Both the position numbers and the translations under genes were made by a program. From Yponomeuta sedellus (Eukaryota; Arthropoda; Insecta; Lepidoptera; Yponomeutidae), in the NCBI GenBank assembly GCA_934045075.1, contig OW203747.1, positions 13,607,894 through 13,671,893 on the forward strand: 64,000 nt of DNA, read 5' to 3'. Each line of letters opens with the position of its first letter. Within the stretch, counting starts at the first letter, position 1. Positions 53,001 through 63,455 of this stretch are shown here, one piece after another. The notes beneath the pieces were generated by a model. It made no database searches, was not told the origin of the DNA, and was given only the letters and a program-made list of their open reading frames with translations.

Positions 53001-53378
53001 CCTGACATATCTTGGACTCACATACTTTGGAGAACACAAACCAAATGTAGAGAAGCCAGGGAGGCTTTACCAATAATCACGAAACGTCTTTCACGTAGCC
53101 TGCTGCGTCTGAGAAGAGATAATCTGCGCAAAGCTGTGGCAATCTTAACTGGCCACTGCTCACTGAATAGGCATCTCTACAATATGGGACTAACCGACAG
53201 CCCGCTCTGCCGGGGATGCCTCAAAGGAGAGGAAACACCCGCCCACGTGACCATTCACTGTGAAGGCGTGGAAAAGCAACGGACCGCCATCATTGGGAAG
53301 CTGGGATCCCTTCAGGTTGCTCATAGTGACATCAAAGCACTGCTGGCTTTCTGGAAAGACATAGGCTGGCTGGAGTAA
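53001..53378 (+). pseudogene. Jockey/R1-like LINE ORF2 C-terminus (RNase H end and zinc knuckle)
   Basis: An open frame of 125 codons from just after a TAA at 52998 to TAA at 53376. It reads ...AILTGHCSLNRHLYNMGL, then CRGCLKGEETPAHVTIHC. L-T-G-H-x-x-x-N-x-H-L is the region after the RNase H domain, and C-x2-C...H-x4-C is the conserved zinc knuckle of R1/Jockey-group ORF2. No stop interrupts it, but the rest of ORF2 is absent upstream, so this is a young 5'-truncated copy. A different lineage from the LINE at 53848, which has no RNase H. Confidence 0.8.
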
Positions 53379-53730
53379 ACTCACAGCTCCACTGCGTACA
53401 ACGGTCTAACTAATATCTTGGAAAACAAAGCCACTGATAAATTACGAGATTTGAAACCACGACCTCCCTGCACGATTGAGAAGCCGCTGTTCTGCCGCTC
53501 CGCTACCACCGTCTTTTCACGACGACTTTTACGACTTTTATTTTGTTCGTCAGTTTGACCCACGAAAGGACGTTACCGTGAAGTTGTCCTATTTAGGCAA
53601 CTTATTTGAACACCGCACAATGTGAAATGAAAGGCACGTACGATTCGACTCTGCTGTGTACACAAAATGACGCAGACCGACTGATCGGGTGATATTACCT
53701 ATATATGTATGCAGGCATTGATAACTGTTG
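53379..53730. other. Spacer with a tRNA-like block
   Basis: 'gagatttgaaaccacgacct' and 'gattgagaagccgctgttct' (53444-53505) look like a minus-strand degenerate SINE head. Otherwise nothing recognised. Confidence 0.35.
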
Positions 53731-53847
53731 TAGATACCAACCCTTTGTATGTCCCCACTGCTGGGGCACGCCTCTCTCCCTGCATCGCAAGAAGGTTAGG
53801 CCATACTCCACCATGGGGGCCAAGTCCGGGTTGATGGACGATTGTAA
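53731..53847 (-). repeat. F5-A element, left part of a copy split by a LINE
   Basis: 'gataccaaccctttgtatgt' to 'ttgatggacgattgtaa'. The same copy resumes at 57010. Confidence 0.85.
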
Positions 53848-56800
53848 ACGATTGTCACACCCATGAACCCATCTCAAATTCGCAGATTCAAACGGGAGTA
53901 AACAACCAGAATTTTCGATCCCATTAATTTACTCTACCAGAACATAAGAAGCTTCAAAAATAAGCGTCATTTAATAGAAGTGGCAACACTAGAAGATAGC
54001 AACATTCAAGCTATCTGTCTGTCTGAAACGTGGATAACGGCACCAAAGAGGAAACTTTTGCAACTGGATTACTTTCGATTAGCATCCTGTTTTTGTAGAG
54101 TTAACCGAGAAGGGGGAGGAGTATGTATCATGGTAAAAAATAATATTGATTACAAAGAACGTAGAGACATATTACAAATGTCCATAGAATTTGTATTCGA
54201 AATATGCGCAGTAGAAATAAATAAATTAAACCTACTTATAATAACACTGTACTGGCCAAATAAGAATAGAGAGTCAGAATTATTCTTCAGCTCTCTTACA
54301 AATCTCTTGGAGTACATCAGTATTAAGGATAGGTCCAAAAATGTAATAATAGGACGGGACTTCAATTTAAACGTATTAGAGCCTTGTAATTTGACAACAA
54401 CATTATTAAATCTGATGAAGAGTTTTAACTTCGCCCAGCAAGTAAGAGAACCTACTAGAGTCACACAAAATACTTCGAGTTGCATAGACCTAGTTTTTAG
54501 TAATATGCACTATCATAAAAATAGATTTAGTACCAAAACAAAAGAATATGGTTTCTCAGACCATAAGGCAATTCTAATTAGTATTCCTGGAGATTTAATA
54601 CGGGACAATATAACGTGGTATACAAAAAAAAGAATTTTCTCGGCACAAAACATACAATCATTTCAAGAAGAACTACAAAAAATTAATTGGTCCGATTACA
54701 TAAACCCCGCTCAAAGCGTAAACAAAAATTATACAGCATTTTACAATAAAATCAACGACATTTTAGAACGCATTATACCTAAAACTAAAATAAAAATAAA
54801 AACTAGAAAGAAAAATACGTGGTTGACGAAAGGAATAAGAACGTCATGTAGAAATAAACGCCTATTAAAACACCTTGTCAATCAAACAAATAGCACCACC
54901 CTAATAAGCTACTACAAAACATATGAAAAAACATTAAAAAAAATTGTTCAAACGTCCAAAAAAATTAACTATGCAAATAAATTATTAAAATCAACAAATG
55001 TAACGAAAACTATGTGGCAAATAATAAAAGAACGATCTAATAAATATTCCAATAAACCAAAAAATAATATACAATTAAACATAAATAATAAACACACTGA
55101 CGATCCCCTTACTGTCGCAAACCACTTTAATTATTTCTTTAGCACAGTTGGTGCTCCCGCAAAGGACAAACCTAAACCACTCGGCCGCCCAGTGCAGTCC
55201 ACCACAGAAAATTCCATTTACATCCAGCTTACTGATCCAGTAGAAGTCTTCAACATAATAAAAAAACTAAAATCAAAACGTAGCTTTGGTTTTGATGAGA
55301 TTCCACCAATACTCGTAAAAGAATGTGCTAAAGAACTGATCTCTCCATTGTCGTTTCTTATAAACCAGTCTTTTTCAGAAGGAATAGTGCCTGATTTACT
55401 AAAAACAACAATAATTAAGCCGCTACATAAAAAAGGCGACCGTTTAAACAGCAATAATTATAGGCCAATAGCATTACTGCCCACTTTTGCTAAAGTATAC
55501 GAATCGGCAATGTACCGGCGTGTCTATGTCTTTTGCGAAAAATTCAAAGTTTTTAATGACCAACAAAATGGTTTCCGTAAAGGACGGTCCACAGCTCTGG
55601 CTGTATTCAACTACATAAATTACATATTAGACACTATAAATAATAAAAAACACGCAATAGGTATCCTCTTGGATATGACTAAAGCATACGATAGAGTCTT
55701 ACATAACGTTCTAATTGCAAAGCTAAACGGAATTGGAATACGAGGTTCAGTACTGAGTTGGTTTATTTCGTATCTTTCTAACCGCGAACAATACGTAGAC
55801 TTGGAGCATCAAAATCATGCCACCGGCGAAATCAGCTACACCAGATCCACAAAAACAATCCTGACACAATCAATCCCACAAGGCAGTGTCCTGGGGTGCT
55901 TCATGTTTTTGATCTACATAAATGACCTACCAAAATCGATTAATATCCCATGCACCCTTTTCGCTGACGACATATCGCTTGTACTACCGTGTAATGATGA
56001 TATCGAACTTGTACAATTATTAAATTCAAATCTAACTAAACTAACAAACTGGCTCAATGATCATAATTTGGAGATAAACTTTAGTAAAACTAAACTCATG
56101 CAATTCAGACCTCACCAAAAACGCCCTCTTGACATAAACTACGCTTTTAATGAAACACCAATAGAACTCGTTGATTCCTACTGCCTCCTAGGAATTGAAA
56201 TAGATAGCAACCTACATTGGAAATATCACATCAAGAAAGTTGCTAGTAAACTATCAAGCTTTACATATGCTCTATCGGAACTAAAGAGAACTACAAACAA
56301 AAAAAGTGCTCTATGTGCTTACTTTGCTTACGCACAGTCTTGGCTGTCTTATGGTGTCCTCCTCTGGGGCAACAGCACGGATGCAAAGCAATTATTCTTA
56401 ATACAAAAGAAGTGTATCCGAATTATCGCTAACATTGACATAATGACGAGCTGCAGACCATATTTCGATAAATTAAATATTCTCACACTAACTTCACTTT
56501 ATATTTTAGAAGCATGCGCATTTGTGAAAAATAATGATCAACTCTTCCCCCTATACACAAGACCAGAAGGATTAAGACCACATAAAAGATTGGCAACATG
56601 CTCATCGAAATTACATTTAGTTCATTCAGGCCCCCGCTCGATGGCTGCCAAAATATTTAATTTGTATTTAAAAATGCCCTTAATAAATACTTAGTACAAA
56701 AAAGTTATTATACTCTACAAGAGTTTTTCGATGAACATGGCAAAAACTAGGTTTGGAGCTTGTGAGACTTGTGTTTTTATATCTTAAGTAAAAGTAAAAT

Positions 56801-57009
56801 ATATTCTGTTATTGTTCTTGTTTTAGAGAATCTATGAAAATTAATAATAAAAAAAAAATAAGTAATCTAGGTAGTAAGTAAGAATTTAAGTTATAACTTT
56901 TTATAATCCTAAGTTAGCAGCGCCCTAGCAGGGTTCTTGTTAGTTCCTGAAAATACTTATCTAAGACCCCATGTACAACAAGAAAGCTAATAAACGTCTA
57001 TTCTATTCT
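53848..57009 (+). mobile_element. CR1/Jockey-group LINE, 5' truncated, ORF2 intact
   Basis: About 3.16 kb. It contains one long endonuclease/RT frame, a ~310-bp 3' UTR with AATAAA near 56988, and a short TATTC-repeat terminus (TCTATTCTATTCT). There is no ORF1 and no poly(A). It sits inside an F5-A copy: F5 reads '...gattgtaa' before it and 'agacattggcgggcc' after it, so the filled site is unambiguous and the target duplication is at most a base or two. A microsatellite-like tail instead of poly(A) and the absence of RNase H fit the CR1 group. Confidence 0.88.
53902..56694 (+). CDS. LINE ORF2: AP endonuclease plus reverse transcriptase
   Basis: The frame is open from 53902 (stop TAA at 53899) to TAG at 56692. 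No ATG opens it, because the element's 5' end is missing. Counting from the codon at 53980, the endonuclease keeps SETW (about 15-18), GRDFN (125-129) and SDH (193-195). The usual second G before DFN is R. The RT keeps LDMTKAYD (D565 and D571), PQGSVLG (about 633) and FADD (661-664), so all three catalytic aspartates are present. The region after it (LLWGN..., near residue 790) is the thumb/C-terminal part typical of CR1-like elements. No stop or frameshift in about 930 codons. Replication would need an upstream ORF1 that this copy lacks. Confidence 0.92.
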   Translation, partial: TTRIFDPINLLYQNIRSFKNKRHLIEVATLEDSNIQAICLSETWITAPKRKLLQLDYFRLASCFCRVNREGGGVCIMVKNNIDYKERRDILQMSIEFVFEICAVEINKLNLLIITLYWPNKNRESELFFSSLTNLLEYISIKDRSKNVIIGRDFNLNVLEPCNLTTTLLNLMKSFNFAQQVREPTRVTQNTSSCIDLVFSNMHYHKNRFSTKTKEYGFSDHKAILISIPGDLIRDNITWYTKKRIFSAQNIQSFQEELQKINWSDYINPAQSVNKNYTAFYNKINDILERIIPKTKIKIKTRKKNTWLTKGIRTSCRNKRLLKHLVNQTNSTTLISYYKTYEKTLKKIVQTSKKINYANKLLKSTNVTKTMWQIIKERSNKYSNKPKNNIQLNINNKHTDDPLTVANHFNYFFSTVGAPAKDKPKPLGRPVQSTTENSIYIQLTDPVEVFNIIKKLKSKRSFGFDEIPPILVKECAKELISPLSFLINQSFSEGIVPDLLKTTIIKPLHKKGDRLNSNNYRPIALLPTFAKVYESAMYRRVYVFCEKFKVFNDQQNGFRKGRSTALAVFNYINYILDTINNKKHAIGILLDMTKAYDRVLHNVLIAKLNGIGIRGSVLSWFISYLSNREQYVDLEHQNHATGEISYTRSTKTILTQSIPQGSVLGCFMFLIYINDLPKSINIPCTLFADDISLVLPCNDDIELVQLLNSNLTKLTNWLNDHNLEINFSKTKLMQFRPHQKRPLDINYAFNETPIELVDSYCLLGIEIDSNLHWKYHIKKVASKLSSFTYALSELKRTTNKKSALCAYFAYAQSWLSYGVLLWGNSTDAKQLFLIQKKCIRIIANIDIMTSCRPYFDKLNILTLTSLYILEACAFVKNNDQLFPLYTRPEGLRPHKRLATCSSKLHLVHSGPRSMAAKIFNLYLKMPLINT

Positions 57010-57095
57010 AAGACATTGGCGGGCCTTACTGTCAGAAGCTATCAGGCCATAAGGTCTCTGACATGGCTTAACGAATGACAGCCAGCGCCAACTGT
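57010..57095 (-). repeat. F5-A element, right part of the split copy
   Basis: 'agacattggcgggccttact' to 'acgaatgacagccagcgcc'. It truncates before the 5S-like head. Confidence 0.85.
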
Positions 57096-57129
57096 CTTGA
57101 TGAATATAAGTAGACATTTTTGGTCTTAT

Positions 57130-57312
57130 TTGTCATCGTCAATATCATCAGCCCATCTCTGCCCACTGCTGGGAATAAGCATTTCCCCATTACGCCATCC
57201 TTTGCGGTTTCTCCCCATTCGCATCCAAGATTCCCTGCTCCCCTAACCACGTCGTCCGACCTTCGGGCAGTTGGTCTACCCACTGACCGCGGCCCAGCTC
57301 TTGGCCGCCTCT
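57130..57312 (-). pseudogene. LINE ORF2 C-terminus, degenerate
   Basis: The minus frame reads GRPTARRSDDVVRGAGNLGC and ends GRDGLMILTMT, another P-T-x-R-x-S-D-D type tail, with a gatgatat remnant as terminus. R replaces W in the signature. Confidence 0.6.
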
Positions 57313-57315
57313 CTG

Positions 57316-57438
57316 TTTTAAAAAACTAATTAGAGGCTAAAAATTCCATGCCGGGATTCGAACCCGCGACCTCTGGCTATCCGTGCCAGCGCTAATCCAA
57401 CTGAGCTAATGGGCGACTCACCGGCATCAGTGAAATTT
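57316..57438 (-). repeat. tRNA-derived SINE S1, head truncated
   Basis: Tail at 57316; the head stops within 'atcagtgaaatttc'. Small deletions at 'gcgctaatccaactg'. Confidence 0.85.
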
Positions 57439-57501
57439 CTCAGTTGCTGCCTTGGTCCACCTGCAGTCTTATTTATGAAAAGTGTATACCACTATCAATT
57501 T

Positions 57502-57868
57502 CAACCCTGTATGTCCCCACTGCTGGGGCACGGGTCTCTTCTTGCGTTGCAGGAAGGTTAGGCCATACTCCACCACGGGGGCCAAGTCCGAGTTGGTACG
57601 TAAGACAGTGGTATTGTAAGACAGTGGCGGGCCTTACTGTCAGAAGTTATCAAGCCGCCCATAAGGCCTCTGACATGGCTTTACGACTGCCATTATATGC
57701 AAGCCGGCATCCACGGCTTAACGTGCCTTGCGTAGCACGGAAGCGCTCGGAAAAATGCCACTAGCGGTAGTAACGGGACCGTCACCCATCCCGCACCTGA
57801 CCGCGCCTGTTGCTTAACTCGAGCGATTGATTGCAATCACTCGGTTCGACTAGGCCACGAGCGCTTCC
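57502..57868 (-). repeat. F5-A element, full length
   Basis: Distal end 'tgtatgtccccactgctggg' to head 'gtcacccatcccgcacctga' and 'ctcggttcgactaggccacg'. It includes a small internal duplication of 'taagacagtgg' (57601-57626). Confidence 0.9.
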
Positions 57869-58087
57869 ACTAAATCAGTCTTAAAAGGGAATTGAAGTTT
57901 ATGAGCGGAGTTCCTCTTACAAACTGACTTAACCTGAATCTTCTTCTTATAATAATACCTTTTGTCTTACTCAATACAAACACATGTGTGGAAATCCACA
58001 TTTATCATTGATAACGTACATAGTACTTAACGTACAAAATACCTCACGTCTCTCTGTAGTTCTTATAACGCATCGTATAATTTCTAG

Positions 58088-58163
58088 AACAAGACAAAAA
58101 AGGAAACTACAAGCTGCTGACTGTACTCGAAGGATTAATAATAGTGATAATTTCGATTTTACT
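58088..58163 (+). CDS. Gmap: Candidate 76-bp upstream exon of the GMAP-210 gene
   Basis: A TATAATTTCTAG acceptor (ends 58087) and an ACT|GTAAGT donor (58164) bound 76 bp. In the frame that ends in phase 0, as the next exon requires, it reads 25 codons without a stop: TRQKRKLQAADC..., ending NFDFT. Splice sites and phase fit, and the stretch just precedes the large exon. I have no family match for the peptide, and 76 bp can stay open by chance. A prediction only. Confidence 0.35.
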
Positions 58164-58313
58164 GTAAGTTTTATAGCTCCAACGTTAAACTAGCGTACAA
58201 TAAGTGTTCAACTGCCACTTATGAAGTAGGCAATACTGCTTAACTCAGAACGAAAAATCGCTTTTGAATGTATCGTTTTGCTTGTCTAATTTGTATTCTC
58301 TATGTCTTTACAG

Positions 58314-61300
58314 AGACTATCGCGAAAAAATGGCGTCAAAGAAGAGGAATCCAGTTGGTACTGGGACCCGCCCCCTCAGTCCACCGACCAGCCCAGTGAA
58401 GTTGAAATGTACAAATCACAAATACAAGCTCTACAAGACCAACTATCCACCATGAAGGATCACCAACCGCCAACAGAGAAGATGCCTCCAGACGGAGACG
58501 AAATAAACAAGCTTAGGGAAGAGAATGAAAGCCTGGCGACAAATCTAGAAGACCTAGACAACCAGCACCAAATGGCAATGGAAAGATTGCTCGGTCTCAA
58601 GAAAGAGCTGCAGAAGAACTTTGAGGTACTAAAACAGGAACATGAGGACTTGAAGAGCAGTAACGACGACTATGCGCAAGAAATTAGGGCGTATCAGGCT
58701 AAAATCGCTGAAAATGAACAAGTCATTCAAAGTTTGCAAGGCCTGAAAGCTGAATCCGAGACAATGCATCACAAGTATCAAAACCTTGAAAGGATACACA
58801 GCCTCCTCAGAGAAAACGCTGAAAATTTCCAGGAAGAAAATCAAGAATTGCACGAAGAAGTGTTTAAACTTCAGGAGCAGGTGACAAAGCTGGAACATGA
58901 GATAGAAATAGGCACTAAACACGTAGAGTTGTCAGATATGGTGCCAAGAGAACGCTACGAAGACTTACTAAAGGAGTTGAATGAGTTAAGGGACAGAAGA
59001 ACCACAAATCAAGTTCATATGGATGAAGTGAATATTGATGACAACGCCAAAAGTGTTATTGAGAACCTAAAAAGAGAAATAAATGAGTTAAAACATAAAT
59101 TAGCTCACAAAGAGATTGAAATTTCAGATTCCGATGCCAAAATCATAAGACCTGAAAGAGTAATACAGCTTTACAATAAATATGTTAACTTTGAACTGCC
59201 AGTTGATTACGTTGGTGAAATACCGACTGCCGGTGATAGTATAGTTTTGTACAAATTAGAAAACGCGTTGAAGACTTTAAGTAACTTCAAAAAAGAGAAA
59301 GATGCTCTGGAACACAGTCTGTCAGAGAAAAATCTTAACATAAAACATATGCAAACACAAATAGAAGACATGACTGCCGAAAATGATTTCCTAACTACTG
59401 ATATTCAACATTTCGAAAGAGAGCTCAGTGAAATGAAGAAAAACAATGACTTTTTGATATCGGAAATAGCTGCCTTAAAGAATACGTCCAAACTAGAACC
59501 GATCATAGAAACGCATGAAGATAACTTAGCAAAACTAGAAACTGAATTAGCTGATTCTAACAAAATTAATAAAACCTTTGAGACAAAAATAGCTAGGATT
59601 GAAAAAGAACTACATGAAGTCAGATCTGAAAAGGTTTTGCTGCAATCGAGCTTAGCGGATTTAAAAGAAAAATACACTGTCATGTTAACCGAACTAGAAG
59701 TCTGCAAATCTCAGACACAAGCCATAGAAGAGATGGAGAGCGATGTTAATATAAAACATATTGAACAACTTCAAAAGTCTACAAGTGAAATGGATGACAT
59801 AAGGAAGAAATTAACTGCAGCTAACACAAAGAATGAAAAGTTAGCTATAGACATGCATATAATAGAAAATGACAAGATTCTTTTGACGAAACAGCTAGAA
59901 GACGTCAAATACGATTTAAAAGCAAAAGAAAAACAGTGTCTAGAACTTGAAACGGAAAGGAATGATCTAATTCCCAAATTGCACCAATTGCATCTAAAAC
60001 AAGATGAGTTAAATAAAAATAAAAGTGACACCGAAGTACAGACACAAGACATAATGAACGACGCAAATATGCAGAAAGTTATTAATGAAAATAACGAGTT
60101 AATGAACAGATTACAAACAGAAAACGCAACCTTAAAAGAAGAGATGGAGAAACTGTTTTATGAAGTTAATGTCCTTAGGTCAAAGGAAGAAGAACTACAA
60201 AACCAAAATATAGAACTAAAAAACAATGTTTACGCGGCAGCTAACAAAAATTCAAGTTTGAAAAACACTAATGATGAGCTAAGTACAAAACTGGAACAAC
60301 TAACACAACTGAAAGTAGAAAATGCAGACCTAGTCAAGAGAAAGCTGGAGCTTGAGTTAGAATTGGCTTCGACCGATACAAAAATTTTAAAACTGGAAAA
60401 AGAGTTTGAAAAGTTACTGGCAGATCTGAGTGAAAAAGATGCCCTAATAGATACACTTACCCAAAATCTACAAAACGGCCATATTGTTTCCGATTTGGAA
60501 AATACTGTCAAAGTTAAAAACGAATATATTGAAACTTTAAGACATGACATCACTGAGCTTAAAACCATTATTGAACATTTGACCAAAGATTTAAATAAAA
60601 GTCAAGAATCCGCGAAGGTTGCTAAAGAAATGGAAGCGCAACTGGCAACTCTGAAAGACTTAATTAAATCAAAAGATCTAGAAATTGCTGAGCTGAAGAA
60701 CACAACTGAAGCATCAGAGAAACAACGCCTTGACAACCAAATATTATTGGAACAAAAGCACAGTGAAATAAAAGAGTTAAATCAATCAATAGTCGAACTT
60801 ACAGACAAAATGGGCTCCAGCGACATCCCTACACAAAACAATGATGAATACACCAAATTAGTAAGTGAGAAAGAAACAATGGCACTAGAAGTCAACGACT
60901 GCAAACAAAAACTTCTACAAAAAGAGGCAGAATTATCCGAAATTAAATCGTTTGCGGAAAAAATAGAACACGCATGTAATGAATACAAAGTAGCTGTAGA
61001 AAATGCCACGAAAGAAAAAGGTGAACTCATAAACTTGGTCACGTTGAAACATAATGAAAGCATTCAGTACCACAATGAAATACAAAGGTTAAACCACGTT
61101 ATATTGGAACAGACCAACGAGTTGAAAAGGATCACTGAGGAAAACGAAACTCAAATGCGAAACCGAACCGATAGTTGCCAACAATGTGAAAATCTAAACA
61201 CAACAATGAACGAAAAGAATGAAATTATCAAAACGTTGAACCAAAATTACTCAGAGCATGAAAGAATTAAATCGGAGTTGGTAGCAGCGACCGATACCAT

Positions 61301-61391
61301 CGCAAATTTGAAGGAGAAATGTGAGAACTTAGATAAAAGCCTCGCGATACAGTTAGACACTGTAAAACGTTTGACGGCAGAGAATGCACAG
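58314..61391 (+). CDS. Gmap: GMAP-210/TRIP11 orthologue, large coiled-coil exon
   Basis: Encodes 1,026 codons in phase 0 between TTTACAG (58313) and CAG|GTAAGC (61392). The ATG at 58302 lies in the acceptor tract and is not the start codon. The protein is the central rod of the Golgi microtubule-associated protein 210 (TRIP11), a cis-Golgi golgin that tethers vesicles. Residues 1-25 are a linker with SSWYWDPPP. From about residue 30 to the end it is almost continuous heptad-repeat coiled coil (E/K/L/N-rich), with one break near residues 279-308 (IIRPERVIQLYNKYVNFELP). The family call rests on the exons that follow, which match human TRIP11; the rod itself is only compatible. A 3-kb single coding exon is long for an insect gene. 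No repeat is inserted in it. Confidence 0.85.
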
Positions 61392-61406
61392 GTAAGCATG
61401 AATTAA

Positions 61407-61557
61407 GTTTAAAAACCTATTTAGAGGCTAAAAATTCCACCCATGCCGGGATTCGAACCCGCGATTTCTGGCTATACGTGCCAGCGCTCTTTCCAACTGA
61501 GCTGCAATTTCACTGATGCCGGGCAACTCACCGGCATCAGTGAAATTTCGAACCTCT
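61407..61557 (-). repeat. SINE S1 in GMAP-210 intron
   Basis: Sits 15 bp after the splice donor at 61392. The A-box region is replaced by an inverted copy of the head ('ttcactgatgccgg' facing 'ccggcatcagtgaa', 61508-61550), another foldback form. Confidence 0.85.
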
Positions 61558-61710
61558 TCTTGACTGTTGATTCAAAAACTAATTGTCACAGTTAAGATTA
61601 ACGATATTAACTTTAAAAAACCAACGTATTATAAAGCAAGTTACGGTTTCTAGTCCATTGGTGGCGCTTAGTAGGCGTTGCTCGTTTACAGTCTTACCCT
61701 CAATTTCCAG

Positions 61711-61895
61711 CTGTCGGAACAAGAAAGCAACTCAACCCGCGAGCTTGACCGGCTGCGCCAACACCTGGTGGAAACGGAGGAGAGTTACACCCAAGAGCTC
61801 ATGACATCGGAGCAAAAGCTGGCAGAGTGTGTGGCGAGGCTACAGGCAGTCGAGGACCGGGCCAAGCAGACTAGCAACGTGTACACCAGCAACAG
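61711..61895 (+). CDS. Gmap: GMAP-210/TRIP11 orthologue, second exon seen
   Basis: Acceptor CAATTTCCAG (61710), donor AACAG|GTAAG (61896); 185 bp, starting in phase 0 and ending with two bases of a codon. The peptide contains RLRQHLVETEESYTQE, which lines up with the RLRNHLLESEDSYTRE segment of human TRIP11 near the start of its C-terminal third. This is the strongest single piece of evidence for gene identity. Confidence 0.88.
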
Positions 61896-62228
61896 GTAAG
61901 ATAAGATGAGACAAGAAAAGACAGGACAGGACAAGAGGACAGGCCAGGACAGGAGAATAAATAAATAAATAGATCTCTTACGGAATAAAAAAATACAAAA
62001 AAATTAAAGAACCGACTGTTAGGCGGCACGAAGTTCGCTGGGTCAGCTAGTTTTAAATAATTTTAGAATAAGGCTTTAACCTTCGTTAACCTTTACTTTA
62101 TTACTTAAATAAACTAAAGGTTAACGATTTTATTATTAAAACGACATATTAGGCTTTTTTTGTAAATTATAAATGTGTCACCACCGTATGGAAGAGGGTT
62201 TTAAAATCTTTCGTCATGCCTATTCCAG
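61896..62228 (+). other. GMAP-210 intron with Helitron-like 3' end
   Basis: It contains a GACAGGACAGG purine-rich run, then at 61975-62056 the Helitron-like 3' end ('cgactgttaggcggcacg', 'cgctgggtcagctag'). The acceptor TGCCTATTCCAG closes it at 62228. Confidence 0.7.
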
Positions 62229-62392
62229 CATCCGGGCCAACCAAGAAGTGGAGACCCTGCGTAACCAGATAAAGCTACTGGAGAAGCAACGCGAGGAGGT
62301 CCAGGGCAAGCTGGGCGCCGCTGAAGACGCCAAGAACCGGAGCGAGGCTGCCCTCACGAACTTGCAGCTAGTGCTGGAGCAGTTCCAGTTGG
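62229..62392 (+). CDS. Gmap: GMAP-210/TRIP11 orthologue, third exon seen
   Basis: 164 bp. The first base completes the split codon from 61895 (AG+C, Ser), and it ends with one base (G|GTAAG at 62393). The peptide starts IRANQEVETLRNQIKLLEKQ and ends ALTNLQLVLEQFQL, matching the SLANLQMVLEHFQ segment of human TRIP11. Coiled coil throughout; GC-richer at third codon positions than the large exon. Confidence 0.88.
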
Positions 62393-62407
62393 GTAAGTGA
62401 TTTTCAG

Positions 62408-62735
62408 ATCATCATCAATCTCTTCACCGAGAGGCGCGGGTGTCTTCCCTGAGCAAGGTATAGGCCATACTCCACCACGGGGGCCAAGCCCGGATTGGTG
62501 GAGGCTTGCAAGACTAGTGGCTGATCTCACTGTCAGAAGTTTTCAAGCCGCCCTAAGGCATCTGACTTAGCTTAACGACTGCCATCCGTCGACGGCAGCC
62601 GGCACCAACTGCTTAGCGTGCCTTGCGAACCACAGAACCGCTCGGAAAAATGCTACTAGCGTCCGTCGTAAACGGACATTTCATTGATCATTTCAGATCA
62701 CTCAGGCAGCCGGGGCTACGAGCGATTCAATTTCC
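62408..62735 (-). repeat. F5-B element in GMAP-210 intron
   Basis: 'catcaatctcttcaccgaga' to 'agccggggctacgagcg'. It starts 15 bp after the splice donor. The head side is diverged ('cgtcgtaaacggacatttc'). Confidence 0.82.
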
Positions 62736-62744
62736 AAATCAAAT

Positions 62745-63035
62745 CCATTTTATTTCAACGTAAGGAATTTACATGCTGAGCGTCAATATACAATGTAAGC
62801 CACCGCCTTCGGGCCGTAGTGTACTGGAGAAAGAGGCAGCGGCAAAAAAGACTCCACTCTGACCATCTTTTCTCGAGTCATCTTAAACGTATTAGGTTCA
62901 GTTGCCACCTATACTTATGATAAGATTGCGATCAATAACTTAAAATGCCAAAGCATTAGTTAAATGTCTTACAAAAGTAGGGAAAACAAGTGCTGCGACC
63001 AGACACATGAACATCACTCGTTCACGAGCATAACG
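62745..63035. repeat. Family E repeat in GMAP-210 intron
   Basis: 'ccgccttcgggccgtagtg', 'aagcattagttaaatgtctt' and 'cgttcacgagcataacgc' in order. Follows the F5-B copy. Confidence 0.7.
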
Positions 63036-63040
63036 CTGCA

Positions 63041-63131
63041 AAACCTGGGGTTTTTTTTGTCCTCAGCCGGGGTTCGAACCCGATACCTCTCGCATGGAAG
63101 GCAGATGCGCTACCGCTGCGCCACAGAGGTC
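63041..63131 (-). repeat. SINE S2 head in GMAP-210 intron
   Basis: tRNA-like part only: the B box 'ggggttcgaacccgatacc' and 'gctaccgctgcgccacagag' on the minus strand. Confidence 0.75.
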
Positions 63132-63251
63132 GTCAACGAGCAGTGCGAGTAAAAAAACATTAATGTTTAAACACTTTGGTTCCATAGCCTGATGTTCAAA
63201 TCTAAACTAAGCGAAAACCTCAAACTAACATATCTAAAAACCCACCCACAG

Positions 63252-63455
63252 ACAAAGAACGCGACATAGAAGCGGCGACGGTCAAGCTGCAAAACAAGAT
63301 GGCCGACCTCAAGGTGCAAAATGGCGGACTCCAGCAAGAGATAGCGCGCCTCAATGCAAAGCTGGAGGAGTCCATCGCGGGGCTCCAAGCTGCTTCTAGG
63401 TTAGGCGACCAGCTGGAGACAAAGACGGCTCAGATACTAGACTTGAGAGAACAAG
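63252..63455 (+). CDS. Gmap: GMAP-210/TRIP11 orthologue, fourth exon seen
   Basis: 204 bp after CACCCACAG; the first two bases complete the codon from 62392 (G+AC, Asp). It ends CAA G|GTAAG at 63456. The peptide starts DKERDIEAATVKLQNKM and contains ASRLGDQLETKTAQILDLRE, matching the ASRLTEQLDVKEEQIEELK segment of human TRIP11 that precedes the ARF1-binding GRAB region. The following exon (phase 1) and the GRAB region are not seen before the window ends. All four exons are phase-compatible, so the gene looks intact here. Confidence 0.88.

Noticed and set aside
53980..53982. Start codon of the LINE ORF at 53980
   Set aside because: The codon is GTG and the frame, with recognisable endonuclease sequence (NLLYQNIRSFKNKRH), is already open from 53902. 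The element is simply 5' truncated.
58302..58313. ATG at 58302 as the start of the coiled-coil protein
   Set aside because: It lies in the pyrimidine tract of a splice acceptor (TTTACAG), and the family needs an upstream N-terminal exon. The coding exon begins at 58314.
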